This document shows positions 9,184-19,267 of a stretch of DNA of 34,043 bases, piece by piece. The DNA is from an uncultured Clostridia bacterium (GTDB lineage: Bacteria > Bacillota > Clostridia > TANB77 > CAG-508), in contig CALXUC010000017.1 of the NCBI GenBank assembly GCA_944391575.1, forward strand, positions 1 through 34,043, in the 5' to 3' direction. How positions within the stretch are numbered: position 1 is the first letter of the stretch; every line of letters begins with the position of its first letter. A program made the translations under genes and the position numbers. The notes under the pieces are model-generated. The model was not told where the DNA came from, made no database searches, and saw only the letters and a list, made by a program, of their open reading frames with translations.

Positions 9184-9277
9184 AAAAATAATGATATATA
9201 GCTATTTTTAATCAAAACATAGCTATAGCAACACAATCCGGGTCTTGATTTGCAAATAGCTATATATCATTATTTTT
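9184..9277. repeat. 94-bp element with perfect 24-bp inverted arms (between mnmE and mnmG)
   Basis: Bases 9184-9207 are the exact reverse complement of 9254-9277, enclosing a 46-nt interior. The interior has its own short pairing (ATCAA at 9211-9215 with TTGAT at 9245-9249) and contains TAGCTAT, which is also present in the arms. On the minus strand the right arm ends in ATTATTTTT, so the whole could act as a large terminator between mnmE and mnmG. A MITE-like insertion is the other explanation; I could not see a convincing target duplication. Confidence 0.8.
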
Positions 9278-9285
9278 TATATCAT

Positions 9286-10650
9286 TTATTTTCCTAAACA
9301 AAATTTAGAAAAAATTTCGTTTATAACATCTTCTGATACATTTTTACCTGTTATTTTTCCTAAATTTTCCAATATATCTTTTACATCTATTGCTATTATA
9401 TCTAGTGGCATTCCTTCATTTATCGTATTTATGGCCTTTTCTAAAGATATTAATGATTGATTTATTAAATATTGATGTCTTGAGTTTGTTACTATATTTT
9501 CTCCTTCTACATTTATTTTGTTTAAATCATATAATTTTACAATTTTATCATAAATCTCATCAATTCCTTTTCTTTCTAAAGCTGAAATCTTTACTATATC
9601 TTTATTTAAGCTTTTTATTCTCTCTTCTGTTGTCTTATTGACAGATAAATCTATTTTATTTAATACTATTATAGCGTTTTTATCTTTTATAATATCTAAA
9701 ATTTTATTATCTTCATCTTTTAAATCTTGTGATATATCAAATATTGCAATTATTAAATCTGCATTTTTAGCTATTTCTATAGATTTTTCTATTCCTATTT
9801 TTTCTACTGCATTTTCTGTTTCCCTTATTCCTGCAGTATCTATTATTTTTAGTGGAATTCCTTTTATATTTATAAATTCCTCTATAGTATCCCTTGTAGT
9901 GCCTTCATATTCTGTAACTATAGCTCTTTCTTCTTTTAACAAAACATTTAAAAGAGATGATTTTCCTACATTAGGTCTTCCTATTATTGCAGTGTTAATT
10001 CCTTCTTTTAAAATTTTTCCATTATTAAAACTCTCTTTTAATTTTAATAATTTATTTTTTACATTTTTTAAAACTTCTAAACTCTTCTTTGTACTTACTT
10101 CTTCTATGTCATATTCAGGATAATCTATATTTGCTTCAATATCCGCTGTAAACGATAAAAGCTCTTTTTCGATATCTTGTATGTCTTTTGATAGAAAACC
10201 GTTTAGCTGGCAAACTGACGCGTCTTTTTCCTTTTCTGTTTTAGCATTTATAATATCTATAACTGCTTCTGCTTTTACTAAATCTATTCTCCCATTTAAA
10301 AATGCTCTTTTTGTAAATTCACCTGGTTCTGCTAATATTGCACCATTTTTTAAACATAAATCTAGTATTTGCTTCATTACAATTTGTCCGCCATGTGAAT
10401 TAATCTCACACATATTTTCTGTTGTGTAACTTTTTGGGGCTATAAAGTATGAAACTAATACTTCATCTATTATTTTATTGCTTTCAGGATCGAATATATT
10501 TCCATACTTTATTGTATATCCCTTTATTTCTGAATTATTTTTAGGTTTAAAAATCTTATTTAATATGTTAAAAGCTTCTTTTCCACTCATTCTTATTATA
10601 CCTATTCCACCTATTCCTGGTGATGTTGATATTGCCACTATTGTAGACAT
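9286..10650 (-). CDS. mnmE: MnmE (TrmE), tRNA-modifying GTPase
   Basis: MnmE is the GTPase partner of MnmG in U34 tRNA modification. The 454-residue protein has the formyl-THF-binding N-terminal domain (TIVAISTSPGIGGIGIIRMSG) and a dynamin-like G domain. The G1 motif GRPNVGKSS lies near residue 220, G3 is DTAGI and G4 is NKID. The C-terminus is FCLGK, matching the essential C-x-GK ending whose Cys is functionally important. A GGAGGG ribosome binding site precedes the ATG. A hairpin terminator-like structure lies just upstream, so it may be transcribed partly separately from jag. Confidence 0.97.
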   Translation of the reverse strand: MSTIVAISTSPGIGGIGIIRMSGKEAFNILNKIFKPKNNSEIKGYTIKYGNIFDPESNKIIDEVLVSYFIAPKSYTTENMCEINSHGGQIVMKQILDLCLKNGAILAEPGEFTKRAFLNGRIDLVKAEAVIDIINAKTEKEKDASVCQLNGFLSKDIQDIEKELLSFTADIEANIDYPEYDIEEVSTKKSLEVLKNVKNKLLKLKESFNNGKILKEGINTAIIGRPNVGKSSLLNVLLKEERAIVTEYEGTTRDTIEEFINIKGIPLKIIDTAGIRETENAVEKIGIEKSIEIAKNADLIIAIFDISQDLKDEDNKILDIIKDKNAIIVLNKIDLSVNKTTEERIKSLNKDIVKISALERKGIDEIYDKIVKLYDLNKINVEGENIVTNSRHQYLINQSLISLEKAINTINEGMPLDIIAIDVKDILENLGKITGKNVSEDVINEIFSKFCLGK

Positions 10651-10675
10651 AATATTCCCTCCAATTTTTAAAATA

Positions 10676-10698
10676 ACCCAAAAGATATACTTTTGGGT
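10676..10698 (-). terminator. Terminator-like hairpin between jag and mnmE
   Basis: ACCCAAAAG (10676-10684) pairs perfectly with CTTTTGGGT (10690-10698) around a 5-nt loop. On the minus strand it sits 7 bases beyond the jag stop and is followed by TATTTTAAAAATT, a short U-tract. It probably attenuates read-through from the rpmH-jag transcript into mnmE. Confidence 0.65.
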
Positions 10699-10705
10699 CT
10701 TGTTT

Positions 10706-11380
10706 TTATTTTAATGCGATTACTAATCTTCTATGAACTCCTTCGCCTATACTATAAGTTGTTACAGTATCATGATTTTGTAATCTTGTATGAATTATCT
10801 TTCTTTCATATGCTGACATCGGCTCTAAAGTTACTTTCTTACCTGTTCTTGTTACTGTTTTAGATACTTTATCTGCTAATTCATTTAATGCATTTACGCG
10901 ATTTTCTCTAAAATTATTTATATTACAAAAAACTCTTACATTTAGATGATTACTTTTTAGTATTGCATTTAATATATTTTCAAATGCATTTAATGTTTCG
11001 CCTCTATATCCAATTAAAACTTTTAATTTATCTCCTGCAAAATTAACTTTTAAAAGAGGTGCTTCATATTTTATAGTATATTCTAAATCTTTTATATTCA
11101 TCTTTTCTAAAAATTCATTTATAAATTTTTCTATAATTATTTTAGATTTTTCAACCTCTTCTTTACTTACTACTATTTCTTTTTTTACAGGTTTTTTATG
11201 AATTTCTTTTAATGTCATTTCTACTTTTACTATTCTTGGTGCTAATATGCTAAAAAAACTTCTTTTATTTTCTTCTAATACTTTTATTTCTACTTGATTT
11301 TTAGAAACATTTAATTCCTTTAATCCTTTTTCTATTGCTTCATTAGTAGTATTTCCTTCGAAAATATATGTTTTATGCAT
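10706..11380 (-). CDS. jag: Jag/KhpB RNA-binding protein (Jag-N, KH, R3H)
   Basis: This 224-residue protein has the SpoIIIJ-associated layout. A Jag-N domain (residues 1-50, starting HKTYIFEGNTTNEAIEKGL) is followed by a linker, a KH domain around VLIGYRGETLNAFENIL (about residues 131-147) and a C-terminal R3H domain with MSAYERKIIHTRLQ (about residues 186-199). In Firmicutes Jag/KhpB binds RNA with KhpA and affects cell division and elongation. The start overlaps the end of yidC by 8 bases, so the two genes are translationally coupled. The N-terminal motif of the KH domain keeps the GxxG-like IGYRGE. Confidence in the family is high; its target RNAs cannot be read from sequence. Confidence 0.95.
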   Translation of the reverse strand: MHKTYIFEGNTTNEAIEKGLKELNVSKNQVEIKVLEENKRSFFSILAPRIVKVEMTLKEIHKKPVKKEIVVSKEEVEKSKIIIEKFINEFLEKMNIKDLEYTIKYEAPLLKVNFAGDKLKVLIGYRGETLNAFENILNAILKSNHLNVRVFCNINNFRENRVNALNELADKVSKTVTRTGKKVTLEPMSAYERKIIHTRLQNHDTVTTYSIGEGVHRRLVIALK

Positions 11381-12248
11381 TTTCTTTAGCCTCCTCTTTT
11401 TTATCTAAAATTTTAGTAATTGCAACTCTTTCTATTATCATTAAAACATTATTTACTAACCAATATAAGGCCAAACCTAAAGGTGCTATAAATGATATTA
11501 TAACTGACATTATAGGCATCATTATCATCATATTTTTATTCATACTTTCCATAGCGTCTAATTCAGTATTTTCCTTATTTTCATTATTCTCATTATTGTC
11601 AGCTTTTTCTAAAGCCTTTTCATTTTTATTTTTCTTAGTCATATTCATTGACAATTTTATTGAAAATACTGAAGATATTACATATAGCAATGGAATTACA
11701 TATACTGTTGGGTCTGTTAAGTTTTGTGATGGAACATTACTTAAATCTAAACCTAAGAAGTTCATATTTAAATTAACAGTTTCATCTGTACTTCCCTTTT
11801 CTTTAATTATATTTATTTCTGGATATGCTGTAGCTACTGCTTTTTCTTCTAGTTGTAGTTCTTCTTTATATCCGTTTATAATATCTGTATCCACTTTTTT
11901 CATATATGTTAAAGGACTACTTACTAAGTAGAACATTGCTAATAATAACAATATTTGTACTATTGCACTTAAACAACCACTAAAAGGGCTCATATTTTCC
12001 CTTTTATATAATGCCATTGTTTCTTGATTTAACATTTGTGGGTCATTTTTATATTTAAATTGAATTATTTTTAATTTTTCTTGTATTTTAGTCGTTTTAC
12101 GCATTGTTTTTTGTTGTTTTATTGTTAATGGCAATAAAACAATTTTTAATAATATTGTAAATAATATTATTGCTATACCATAATTTTGGAATATATCATA
12201 TATAAAGTTTAATATATATCCAAATAAGTTTGCAAAAAAAGCTATCAT
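11373..12248 (-). CDS. yidC: YidC/Oxa1 membrane protein insertase
   Basis: YidC inserts proteins into the membrane alone or with SecYEG. The 291-residue protein has an N-terminal hydrophobic start, then the family signature LPLTIKQQKTMRKTTKIQ (about residues 36-53) and a long charged loop of about 50 residues between later membrane segments. No lipobox Cys is visible, unlike many Firmicutes homologues. The residue at the hydrophilic-groove Arg position of Bacillus SpoIIIJ appears to be Lys (TILLKIVLLPL). The C-terminus, rich in Lys and Glu, is cytosolic. The gene lies in the usual rpmH-rnpA-yidD-yidC-jag cluster. Confidence 0.95.
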   Translation of the reverse strand: MIAFFANLFGYILNFIYDIFQNYGIAIILFTILLKIVLLPLTIKQQKTMRKTTKIQEKLKIIQFKYKNDPQMLNQETMALYKRENMSPFSGCLSAIVQILLLLAMFYLVSSPLTYMKKVDTDIINGYKEELQLEEKAVATAYPEINIIKEKGSTDETVNLNMNFLGLDLSNVPSQNLTDPTVYVIPLLYVISSVFSIKLSMNMTKKNKNEKALEKADNNENNENKENTELDAMESMNKNMMIMMPIMSVIISFIAPLGLALYWLVNNVLMIIERVAITKILDKKEEAKENA

Positions 12249-12269
12249 ATAACCTCCTATGTATTTATT

Positions 12270-12488
12270 CTAAATTAAAGGATCGTATCCTCCTTTTGAG
12301 AAAGGATTACATCTTAATAATCTTTTTATTCCTAAAAATACTCCTTTAATTACACCATACTTCTCTATTGCTTGTTTCATATATTGTGAACAAGTTGGAT
12401 AATATTTACAATGTACTCCCCAATATTCGAATATCGGAGATATTATTTTTTTATATAAATCTATTAAAAAAATTAATATTTTCTTCAT
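12270..12488 (-). CDS. yidD: YidD membrane protein insertion efficiency factor
   Basis: This 72-residue protein matches YidD (PF01809), a small membrane-associated protein that assists YidC-dependent insertion. Signature pieces are [31 protein letters not shown] and [16 protein letters not shown]. All three conserved Cys positions are present. Its start overlaps the rnpA stop by 4 bases, so it is probably translated by re-initiation. It is followed by yidC after 21 bases. Confidence 0.95.
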   Translation of the reverse strand: MKKILIFLIDLYKKIISPIFEYWGVHCKYYPTCSQYMKQAIEKYGVIKGVFLGIKRLLRCNPFSKGGYDPLI

Positions 12489-12841
12489 ATCTTTCCTTCT
12501 TCTAACAATATATTCGCTTTTTTAAATATATTTTTCATATCTTTTTCTATATTCTTAAAAGTTGCATTTTCTATGGTAATATTTTTTTTCCATAAAATTA
12601 TTATGCTATACCCTACTTCTAAATTATTTTCTAGCAATCTATAATTTTCTCTTATTAACCTTTTTATTCTATTCCTTTTAACGCTTTTTGCAATCTTTTT
12701 ACTTACTGCAATTCCTAATAAATTTTTGGAATATTTATTTTTTTTTATGTATATTTCTATATATTTGCCTGAAATATATTTGCCTTTTAAAAAAATATAT
12801 TTAAATTCATAATTTTTTTTTAACATTTCTGTATTTTTCAT
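12485..12841 (-). CDS. rnpA: RnpA, protein subunit of ribonuclease P
   Basis: RnpA is the basic protein cofactor of RNase P, which trims tRNA 5' ends. The 118-residue length and basic composition fit. The RNR signature [16 protein letters not shown] (about residues 52-67) is intact, and the N-terminus [12 protein letters not shown] matches the family. The ribosome binding site before the ATG at 12841 is weak (AAGTGG), so translation may be modest. The gene follows rpmH after a terminator-like hairpin and a 24-bp palindrome. Confidence 0.95.
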   Translation of the reverse strand: MKNTEMLKKNYEFKYIFLKGKYISGKYIEIYIKKNKYSKNLLGIAVSKKIAKSVKRNRIKRLIRENYRLLENNLEVGYSIIILWKKNITIENATFKNIEKDMKNIFKKANILLEEGKI

Positions 12842-12867
12842 ACACTACCACTTCATATTAAAGTTTT

Positions 12868-12891
12868 CCACATTTTATTAATAAAATGTGG
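12868..12891. repeat. Perfect 24-bp palindrome between rpmH and rnpA
   Basis: CCACATTTTATT is followed immediately by its exact reverse complement AATAAAATGTGG. As RNA it is a 12-bp stem with almost no loop, and as DNA it could be a dimeric protein site. The outer edge includes TGTGGATAT, one base off a DnaA box. It lies 27 bases upstream of rnpA on the minus strand. Confidence 0.7.
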
Positions 12892-12904
12892 ATATCTAAA
12901 AAAT

Positions 12905-12924
12905 GCGGAACCCTAAAGTTCCGC
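12905..12924 (-). terminator. Terminator/attenuator after rpmH
   Basis: GCGGAAC (12905-12911) pairs with GTTCCGC (12918-12924) across a 6-nt loop. On the minus strand it is followed by ATTTTTTAG. It lies 21 bases beyond the rpmH stop and probably lowers transcription into rnpA relative to the abundant ribosomal protein mRNA. Confidence 0.75.
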
Positions 12925-12945
12925 AAATATTTAAGAACTTGTTTT

Positions 12946-13080
12946 TTAAGCACATAATTTTTTTCTTTTTTTAGCACGTCTCGCTTTTAAAACTGCTTGA
13001 CCAGCTCTAGTTTTCATTCTTTTTAAAAATCCATGTTCTTTTTTATTTTGTCTTTTTTTAGGTTGATATGTTCTCTTCAT
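12946..13080 (-). CDS. rpmH: Ribosomal protein bL34
   Basis: The 44-residue protein reads [20 protein letters not shown] and continues with [20 protein letters not shown]. This is an almost consensus bL34, with the C-terminal Leu-Cys-Ala replacing the usual short tail. An AGGAGGTG ribosome binding site lies just upstream of the ATG at 13080. It is the first gene of the minus-strand cluster and diverges from dnaA across a 208-bp promoter region. bL34 sits in the large subunit near 23S rRNA. Confidence 0.97.
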   Translation of the reverse strand: MKRTYQPKKRQNKKEHGFLKRMKTRAGQAVLKARRAKKRKKLCA

Positions 13081-13136
13081 TTTGCACCTCCTAAATATAT
13101 TAACTCTAAAATTATTTTACATAACAATCATTTAAG

Positions 13137-13166
13137 ATTATATAATAAATTACTAGATTTTGTCAA
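13137..13166 (-). promoter_or_regulatory. Promoter of rpmH cluster
   Basis: On the minus strand a -35 TTGACA (13161-13166) is separated by 18 bases from a -10 TATAAT (13137-13142). Both hexamers are perfect sigma-A consensus, which suits a ribosomal protein gene. Confidence 0.8.
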
Positions 13167-13214
13167 GTACTTTTGGGATTTTAATGAATTTATTTTTTAT
13201 TTTTTAAAAAATTA

Positions 13215-13243
13215 TTGACTTGTCTTAAAGAAATTGATATAGT
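13215..13243 (+). promoter_or_regulatory. Promoter of dnaA
   Basis: TTGACT (13215-13220) and TATAGT (13238-13243) are 17 bases apart, and TGA directly precedes the -10, giving an extended -10 element. No good DnaA box lies between this promoter and the gene, unlike the incA region of Bacillus. Confidence 0.8.
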
Positions 13244-13288
13244 ATATACGTAAAATAATGGATTATCATATATGAAGGGGATGGGAAT

Positions 13289-14642
13289 ATGACGCAGAGT
13301 AATATTGATTTGATGAATAAAGCAAAAGAGCACTTTAAAGAAGAAGTAACATCAATTACTTATGATACCTGGTTTAAGCCATTAGAATTAGTAGAGATAA
13401 ATAATGAACAAATTACAATTAGCACAACTGATTCATTTACACAAGATTTTTTAAATAGTAGATATAAAAATTTAATTTATAATACTTTTAAATTTTTAAC
13501 GAACATTGACAGAGAAATAAATATTATACCTTTAGATGAATTAAATAAACAGAAAGAAAATGATAATTCAGATAATTCTGTCGAATTACCTATGGAAAAT
13601 ACATATTCCTATAGAAGCACTAATTTAAACCCGATTTATACTTTCGATACTTTTATTGTTGGTGATAATAATAGTTTTGCAAGTGCTGCTGCCCAAGGTG
13701 TAGTTGATGCTCCTGGGAAGGCATATAATCCACTATTTATTTACGGAGGCGTGGGTTTGCGGAAAAACTCACTTAATGCATGCAATAGGAAATCAAATTT
13801 TTAAAAATGATAAGACTAAAAAAGTTCTTTATGTTACATCTGAAAAATTCACTAATGAATTTATAAATACTATTAAAGATAAAACTAATGAACAATTTAG
13901 AGCTAAATATAGAAATATAGATGTACTTATGATAGACGATATTCAATTTATAGCTAAAAAGGAGAGAGTACAAGAGGAATTTTTCCACACATTTAATACT
14001 CTACATGAAAACGGTTCACAAATAATATTATCTAGTGATAAAGCACCTAAGGACATGCCTTATTTAGAATCACGTTTAAAGACACGTTTTGAATGGGGAT
14101 TAATTGTGGATATCTCTGTTCCAGATTTTGAAACTAGAGTTGCTATTTTAAGAAAGAAAGCTGAAACTAAAAATATATTAATTGATAATGAAATTTTATA
14201 TAATATAGCAACAAAAATTGATACTAATATTAGAGAGTTAGAAGGCGCTTTTAATAAAGTAGTAGCACATGCATCTTTAACAACTGGACCAATTACAATG
14301 GAAATGGCAGAAAGAGCTATAAATGATATAATATCTCAAAAAGAAAAAGTAGTATCTATTGATTATATACAAGAAGTTGTGGCTAATTATTATAGTTTAG
14401 ATAAGAGAGATTTATTAAGCTCAAAAAGATCTAATGATATTACTTATCCTAGACAAATAGCAATGTATTTATGTAGAAAGCTTGCAAATGCTTCTTTTAA
14501 ACAAATAGGGGAGGATTTTGGCAAGAGAGATCATACTACAGCAATGCATGCTTATAAAAAAATAGAAGAAGATATTAGAAAAGATCATCAGACAAAGTTA
14601 ATTGTGGATAGTGTGGAAAAGATAATTTTGAATAAAGAATAG
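13289..14642 (+). CDS. dnaA: DnaA replication initiator, reading frame broken by a one-base insertion in Walker A
   Basis: DnaA binds 9-mer boxes at oriC and melts the origin. Domain I (residues 1-90) is followed by the AAA+ domain and then the C-terminal box-binding domain IV, which ends with the signature GKRDHTTAMHAYKKIEED. As written, the frame from 13289 ends at 13804, while the rest reads in the next frame to 14642. Removing the C at 13760 restores GVGLGKTHLMHAIGN and gives 450 residues, the usual length. The break falls in the P-loop, so neither part alone could be a working initiator. No second dnaA is in the window. Since dnaA is essential, a sequence error is the first suspicion. 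Start: ATG 13289 after GAAGGGG. Confidence 0.93.
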
Positions 14643-14743
14643 TTGATATATCAATGAAAAAGAGCAGTTTTATAGAACAGTTTTTTGTAGAACAAGCTTT
14701 CATTTTGTGACTGAAAACTATTGGTAGCGTAGGAGTGTAGGAG

Positions 14744-14961
14744 TTATCCACAAGGGTATGTGGATAACGTGTGGATAACTTGTGGATAACTCGACTTATC
14801 CACAACGGACAAATTTTCTGTGGATAACTTTTTTAATTTTCCACCACTTTATCCACATCGAAAATGCTAGGGAATAAAGTTATCCACCTAGTTATCCACA
14901 TTATCCACATGCCCTACTACTACTACTACTATATATTATTTATTTATATATTATAATAAAG
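14744..14961. other. oriC: Replication origin oriC: DnaA-box array, DnaA-trios and AT-rich unwinding stretch
   Basis: Ten DnaA boxes are visible. Forward TTATCCACA: 14744, 14796, 14849, 14892, 14901; TTATCCACC at 14880. Reverse TGTGGATAA: 14759, 14770, 14781, 14819. The last two forward boxes (14892-14909) are adjacent, followed by GCCC (14911-14914) and then six CTA units (14914-14931). Next comes ATATATTATTTATTTATA up to about 14961. This order of box pair, short GC patch and trinucleotide repeat is that of the Bacillus subtilis basal unwinding system, where DnaA-trios guide DnaA onto single strand. The origin lies downstream of dnaA and upstream of dnaN. Confidence 0.95.
14914..14931 (+). 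promoter_or_regulatory. DnaA-trio element (six CTA repeats)
   Basis: Six perfect CTA trinucleotides on the plus strand, meaning 3'-GAT repeats on the opposite strand, follow directly after the DnaA-box pair and GCCC. This matches the DnaA-trio described for B. subtilis, so strand opening should start in the adjoining AT-rich 14932-14961. Confidence 0.85.
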
Positions 14962-14972
14962 GAGATTAAAAA

Positions 14973-16091
14973 ATGAAAATTGTATGTGAAAAAGATAAAT
15001 TAATAAAAGGATTAAATTCTGTTGTAAAAAGCGTACCTAATAAAACAACTATGCCTATATTAGAAGGAATTTTAATACAAACTAATAATAATGAATTAAA
15101 ATTAACATCTTATGATTTAGAAATTGGGATAGAGTGTATAATAGAAGCAGAAATTAAAGAAGAAGGTGCAACAGTTGTTAATGCTATAATGTTTAGTGAA
15201 ATTATAAGAAAATTACCTAGTACAGATATAACAATAACTGTTAATGAAAATAATTTACTTGTTATAGAATGTGAAGGTTCTTTATATAAATTAACAACAA
15301 TGAATCCAAATGAATTTCCAGAATTACCACAAATAAATGTGGATAACTCTATTGAAATTGAACAAAATACATTAAAAAATATGATTAGAAAAACAATATT
15401 TGCAGTTAGTTCTGAAGAAAATAAACCTATCTTTACAGGATGTTTATTTGAAATAAAAGATAATAAATTAAATGTAGTTGCTGTGGATGGTTTTAGGTTA
15501 GCTTGGAAAAATATTTATTTAAATAATCATGTTAATGATTTTTCTGTAGTTATACCTGGAAAAACTTTAAATGAAATTAATAAGATAACATCAGATTCCT
15601 TTGAACCTATTAAAATAGGAATTTCTAAAAATCAAGCATTATTCGAAATGGATAATTGTAAAGTTGTAACTAGATTATTAGATGGTGAATTTTTAAATTA
15701 TTCAAGTGTTGTTCCAAGTAATTGGGATACAAGAATTAGAGTAAATAAAAGCGCATTGCAAAGTTGTTTTGAAAGAATTAGTTTAATTTCATCATCTTCT
15801 ATAGAAAAAGAGAAGAAATATCCAGTTAAAGTTACAGTAGATATTGGAAAATTAATAATTTCTTGTACTAATCAAACTGGTGATGCTAAAGAAGAAATGT
15901 ATTTAACTACAGAAGGTAAAAATATAGAAATTGGATTTAATCCTAAATATTTTTTAGATGCTTTGAAAGTAATAGATGATGAAGAAATTTTTGTAGAATT
16001 TGGAACAAATATTTCACCTTGTATTATTAGACCTGTTGAAAATGAAGATTATGTTTATATGATTTTACCAATTAGATTAAGAGAAGAATAA
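14973..16091 (+). CDS. dnaN: DNA polymerase III beta subunit (sliding clamp)
   Basis: The 372-residue protein has the three-domain sliding-clamp layout. The N-terminus MKIVCEKDKLIKGLNSVVKSVPNKTTMPILEGILI is typical, as are GFRLAWK (about residue 178), the third-domain NPKYFLDALKV and the C-terminal MILPIRLRE. The dimeric ring encircles DNA and tethers the replicative polymerase. The start has GGAGATT 8 bases upstream. It lies directly after oriC. Only 12 bases separate it from recF, so the S4-domain gene yaaA (rlbA), found between dnaN and recF in many Firmicutes, is absent here. A DnaA box occurs inside the gene (15338-15346). Confidence 0.97.
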   Translation: MKIVCEKDKLIKGLNSVVKSVPNKTTMPILEGILIQTNNNELKLTSYDLEIGIECIIEAEIKEEGATVVNAIMFSEIIRKLPSTDITITVNENNLLVIECEGSLYKLTTMNPNEFPELPQINVDNSIEIEQNTLKNMIRKTIFAVSSEENKPIFTGCLFEIKDNKLNVVAVDGFRLAWKNIYLNNHVNDFSVVIPGKTLNEINKITSDSFEPIKIGISKNQALFEMDNCKVVTRLLDGEFLNYSSVVPSNWDTRIRVNKSALQSCFERISLISSSSIEKEKKYPVKVTVDIGKLIISCTNQTGDAKEEMYLTTEGKNIEIGFNPKYFLDALKVIDDEEIFVEFGTNISPCIIRPVENEDYVYMILPIRLREE

Positions 16092-16103
16092 AAAGGATTA
16101 AAA

Positions 16104-17186
16104 ATGTATATAAAAAAAATTAAATTAAAAAATTTCAGAAATTATGAAAATTTAGAAATTAATTTAGAAAATAAAATTAATATTTTTTATGGAGATAATG
16201 CACAAGGAAAAACAAATATTTTAGAAGCGATTTATTTATGTGCATTAGGAAAATCTTTTAGAACTAAAAAAGAAAAAGAATTAATTTTATTTTCTAAAGA
16301 AAATTCTTTTATAGAAATAATTTATCAAAAAAAAGATAGAGAAGGAAAAATTAATTTAGAAATAAATAATAAAAAATATTTTTATTTAAATAATATTAAA
16401 TTAAAAAAATTAAGTGAAATATTAGGAAATATAAATATTGTTTTATTTTCACCAGATGATATTAATATAATAAAAGGTGTTCCAGAAAATAGAAGAAAAT
16501 TTTTAAATATTATGATAAGTCAATTAAGACCTAATTATGTGTATAATTACAATTTATATTTAAAAATTTTAGAACAAAGAAATAATTATTTAAGACAAAT
16601 TAAATTTGAAAATAAAAATAAAGAATTATTAGAAATTTGGAATCAACAATTAACAATTTGTGCAGAAAATGTGTATAACTATAGGAAAGAATTTATAGAA
16701 AAAATATTAAATAAAATAAATAATATTCATTCTAAAATTACAGAAGAAAAAGAAAAAATAAATATAAAATATATTTCTAATTTTAAAAGTAAAGAAGAAT
16801 TTTTAAAAGAATTAAAAGAAAGTGAAGATATAGATATTCAAAAAGGATATACTACTAAAGGAATACATAGAGACGATTTTGAAATTTATATTAATAATAA
16901 TAAATTAAATATTTATGGTTCGCAAGGACAAATTAGGAGTTTTATATTATCTTTAAAATTATCTGAATTAGAAATTATTTATGATGAAATAGGTGAGTAT
17001 CCTATTTTATTATTAGATGATTTTATGTCTGAGTTAGATGAGAAAAGAAGAATAGGATTTATGAATAGTGTTAAAGATGCACAAGTGTTAATAACTTGTA
17101 CAGATAAGTTAGTGGATAATATGTGGATAACTTTTAATGTGAAGAATGGGCATGTGGATAAATTAATAAAAAATTTCTCTAATTAA
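16104..17186 (+). CDS. recF: RecF, recombination mediator
   Basis: RecF is an SMC-like ATPase that loads RecA at single-strand gaps with RecO and RecR. The 360-residue protein carries the Walker A GDNAQGKTNILEAIY (about residues 30-44), the signature SQGQIRSFILSLKLSE (about residues 274-289) and the Walker B LLLDDFMSELDEKR (about residues 303-316). The N-terminus IKKIKLKNFRNYENL is typical. It sits in an operon with dnaN. Three DnaA-box-like sites fall within its 3' end. Composition is more AT-rich and Asn/Lys/Ile-rich than dnaN, but all motifs are intact. Confidence 0.97.
   Translation: MYIKKIKLKNFRNYENLEINLENKINIFYGDNAQGKTNILEAIYLCALGKSFRTKKEKELILFSKENSFIEIIYQKKDREGKINLEINNKKYFYLNNIKLKKLSEILGNINIVLFSPDDINIIKGVPENRRKFLNIMISQLRPNYVYNYNLYLKILEQRNNYLRQIKFENKNKELLEIWNQQLTICAENVYNYRKEFIEKILNKINNIHSKITEEKEKINIKYISNFKSKEEFLKELKESEDIDIQKGYTTKGIHRDDFEIYINNNKLNIYGSQGQIRSFILSLKLSELEIIYDEIGEYPILLLDDFMSELDEKRRIGFMNSVKDAQVLITCTDKLVDNMWITFNVKNGHVDKLIKNFSN
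17111..17161 (-). promoter_or_regulatory. DnaA-box cluster in the 3' end of recF
   Basis: AGTGGATAA (17111-17119), TGTGGATAA (17122-17130) and TGTGGATAA (17153-17161) lie within 51 bases, all in the same orientation. Another TGTGGATAA is in the 5' part of gyrB (17394-17402). They flank the gyrB promoter and could titrate DnaA or regulate gyrB. Confidence 0.6.
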
Positions 17187-17189
17187 TAT

Positions 17190-17218
17190 TTGACTTATTT
17201 TTTATTTTAATATATAAT
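17190..17218 (+). promoter_or_regulatory. Promoter of gyrB
   Basis: TTGACT (17190-17195) and TATAAT (17213-17218) are 17 bases apart. The transcript would begin about 30 bases upstream of gyrB and include the 15-base motif AAGGGAAGGACGTAA (17233-17247), which is also found before gyrA. Confidence 0.8.
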
Positions 17219-17250
17219 TTAAAAAATACAAAAAGGGAAGGACGTAATAA

Positions 17251-19173
<1,923 letters not shown>

Positions 19174-19180
19174 AAATAAA

Positions 19181-19217
19181 AAAATCTTGTAATTTATTAA
19201 TTACAAGATTTTTTTTA
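19181..19217 (+). terminator. Rho-independent terminator of gyrB
   Basis: AAAATCTTGTAATT (19181-19194) and AATTACAAGATTTT (19199-19212) form a perfect 14-bp stem with a 4-nt loop, and the T-run continues to 19217. It starts 7 bases after the gyrB stop. Confidence 0.9.
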
Positions 19218-19267
19218 TTTAATGTCATAAAAAAAAATTAAAATAATAAATTTATATAGGTGATATA

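Noticed and set aside
11368-11931. Long plus-strand frame opposite yidC
   Set aside because: It covers yidC and jag start in antisense, with Ser/Phe/Ile composition typical of shadow frames; yidC is unambiguous.
14575-14805. Minus-strand frame across the dnaA end and oriC
   Set aside because: It runs over the DnaA-box array; the apparent protein is just the translation of repeated boxes.
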